A DNA stretch of 6,244 bases from Clostridia bacterium. Lineage in GTDB: Bacteria; Bacillota; Clostridia; Oscillospirales; Acutalibacteraceae. Position numbers and translations under genes: made by a program. The stretch spans positions 1 to 6,244 of the forward strand of contig JAFZOE010000177.1 in the NCBI GenBank assembly GCA_017552845.1, in the 5' to 3' direction. This document shows positions 5,807 through 6,244 of this stretch, in pieces (the stretch's first letter is position 1; each line of letters begins with the position of its first letter). The notes beneath the pieces were generated by a model, which was given only the letters and a program-made list of their open reading frames with translations, was not told where the DNA came from and did not search any database.

Positions 5807-6244
5807 ATGAAGAAGAACAGTATCGCGCTTAAAACAGCGCTCGGCGGAATTCTCTGCGCTCAGGCTCTCGCCCTGAGCTTTATCGAGAATCTGCTGCCCG
5901 CGATTCCGTTTATGCCGCCCGGGGCAAAGCCGGGATTACCAAATATTATCATTATGTTTGCAGCAAGTTCTGTCGGCGCCCCCCAGGCATTTATAATCAC
6001 GCTTGTAAAGAGCGGATTTGTATTCATCACCAGGGGAGCGACAGCGGCGGTCATGAGCCTCTCGGGCGGACTTTTCGCCTGCGCGGCGACTGTTATCCTG
6101 ATGAGATTCTGCAGAGAAAAGCTCGGCATCATAGGCGTTTCCGTTATTGCCGCTCTCTGCCATAATCTTGGTCAGCTTGCCGCTTCCGTATTCATTACGG
6201 GCAGTAGCAAAACATTATATTACGCACCGTTTCTCGCGTTCTTC
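5807..6244 (+). CDS. Gx transporter family membrane protein (EetB-like; formerly 'heptaprenyl diphosphate synthase component I'), truncated by window end
   Basis: The reading frame stays open for 146 codons to the window edge. Features of the Gx transporter/HepS-I family (small membrane proteins resembling ECF transporter S-components) are visible: LSFIENLLPAIPFMPPGAK at 23-41, GLPN at 43-46, LSGGLF at 85-90 and CHNLGQLAAS at 118-127, with several hydrophobic segments (about 12-30, 46-66, 82-100, 107-130). The older enzyme name is probably misleading, because catalysis of prenyl chain growth belongs to a separate polyprenyl synthetase. The ATG at 5807 starts one nt after the NusG-domain-II stop and gives a typical MKKN start; an in-frame ATG at 5789 is possible. 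Neither has a good ribosome site, pointing to coupled translation. Together with ApbE and the NusG-domain-II protein this matches the FmnB-EetA-EetB set of protein types; the cargo is not shown by the sequence. Confidence 0.88.
   Translation, partial: MKKNSIALKTALGGILCAQALALSFIENLLPAIPFMPPGAKPGLPNIIIMFAASSVGAPQAFIITLVKSGFVFITRGATAAVMSLSGGLFACAATVILMRFCREKLGIIGVSVIAALCHNLGQLAASVFITGSSKTLYYAPFLAFF

Noticed and set aside
6034..6048. GAT sequence (R-G-A-T) in the Gx transporter as a possible flavin attachment site
   Set aside because: The residue before GAT is Arg instead of Ser/Thr, and it lies in a membrane protein without an FMN-binding domain; treated as chance.
5860..6163. Two overlapping minus-strand open frames opposite the Gx transporter gene
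   Set aside because: The plus strand encodes a clear family member over the same bases; the antisense products have no recognisable features.

Overview
The window looks like chromosomal DNA from a low-to-mid GC, Gram-positive anaerobe of the class Clostridia, probably an Oscillospiraceae/Ruminococcaceae-like or other gut lineage. This is inferred from the gene content (a fused YibE/F membrane protein, an iron-type alcohol dehydrogenase, ApbE with a NusG-domain-II protein and a Gx transporter), AT-rich intergenic regions, sigma-A-like promoters and AGGAGG-type ribosome sites. No rRNA or other marker is present, so this placement rests on gene families only. I see no RNA genes, CRISPR arrays, insertion sequences, tRNAs or clear rho-independent terminators.

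The layout is three transcription units. Positions 1-1547 (minus strand) hold a promoter with an extended -10, a YibE/F-family membrane protein, and the first 115 codons of a class II ketose-bisphosphate aldolase that leaves the window; the two genes overlap by 35 nt. Positions 1568-4352 (minus strand) hold an iron-containing alcohol dehydrogenase followed, after 4 nt, by a secreted protein resembling clan GH-A (GH39-like) glycoside hydrolases. Positions 4373-6244 (plus strand) hold a membrane-tethered ApbE (FAD:protein FMN transferase), a small membrane-anchored NusG-domain-II protein and a Gx transporter family membrane protein cut by the window end. These three are packed with an 11-nt overlap and a 1-nt gap.

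The plus-strand trio is the most coherent system. ApbE attaches FMN covalently to extracytosolic redox proteins, and the NusG-domain-II/Gx-transporter pair corresponds to the protein types called EetA and EetB in flavin-based extracellular electron transfer loci of Listeria and relatives. The window therefore probably contains the start of a flavinylation or extracytosolic electron transfer operon. The expected partners (an FMN-binding acceptor protein, Ndh2, quinone prenyltransferases) would have to lie beyond position 6244.

The intergenic region 4296-4442 is a compact divergent control region with back-to-back promoters that share the same -35 hexamer (TTGATT) and a 14-bp perfect AT palindrome inside the plus-strand promoter. 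It also settles the alcohol dehydrogenase start at 4295, because the predicted transcript begins near 4318, downstream of the further-upstream TTG.
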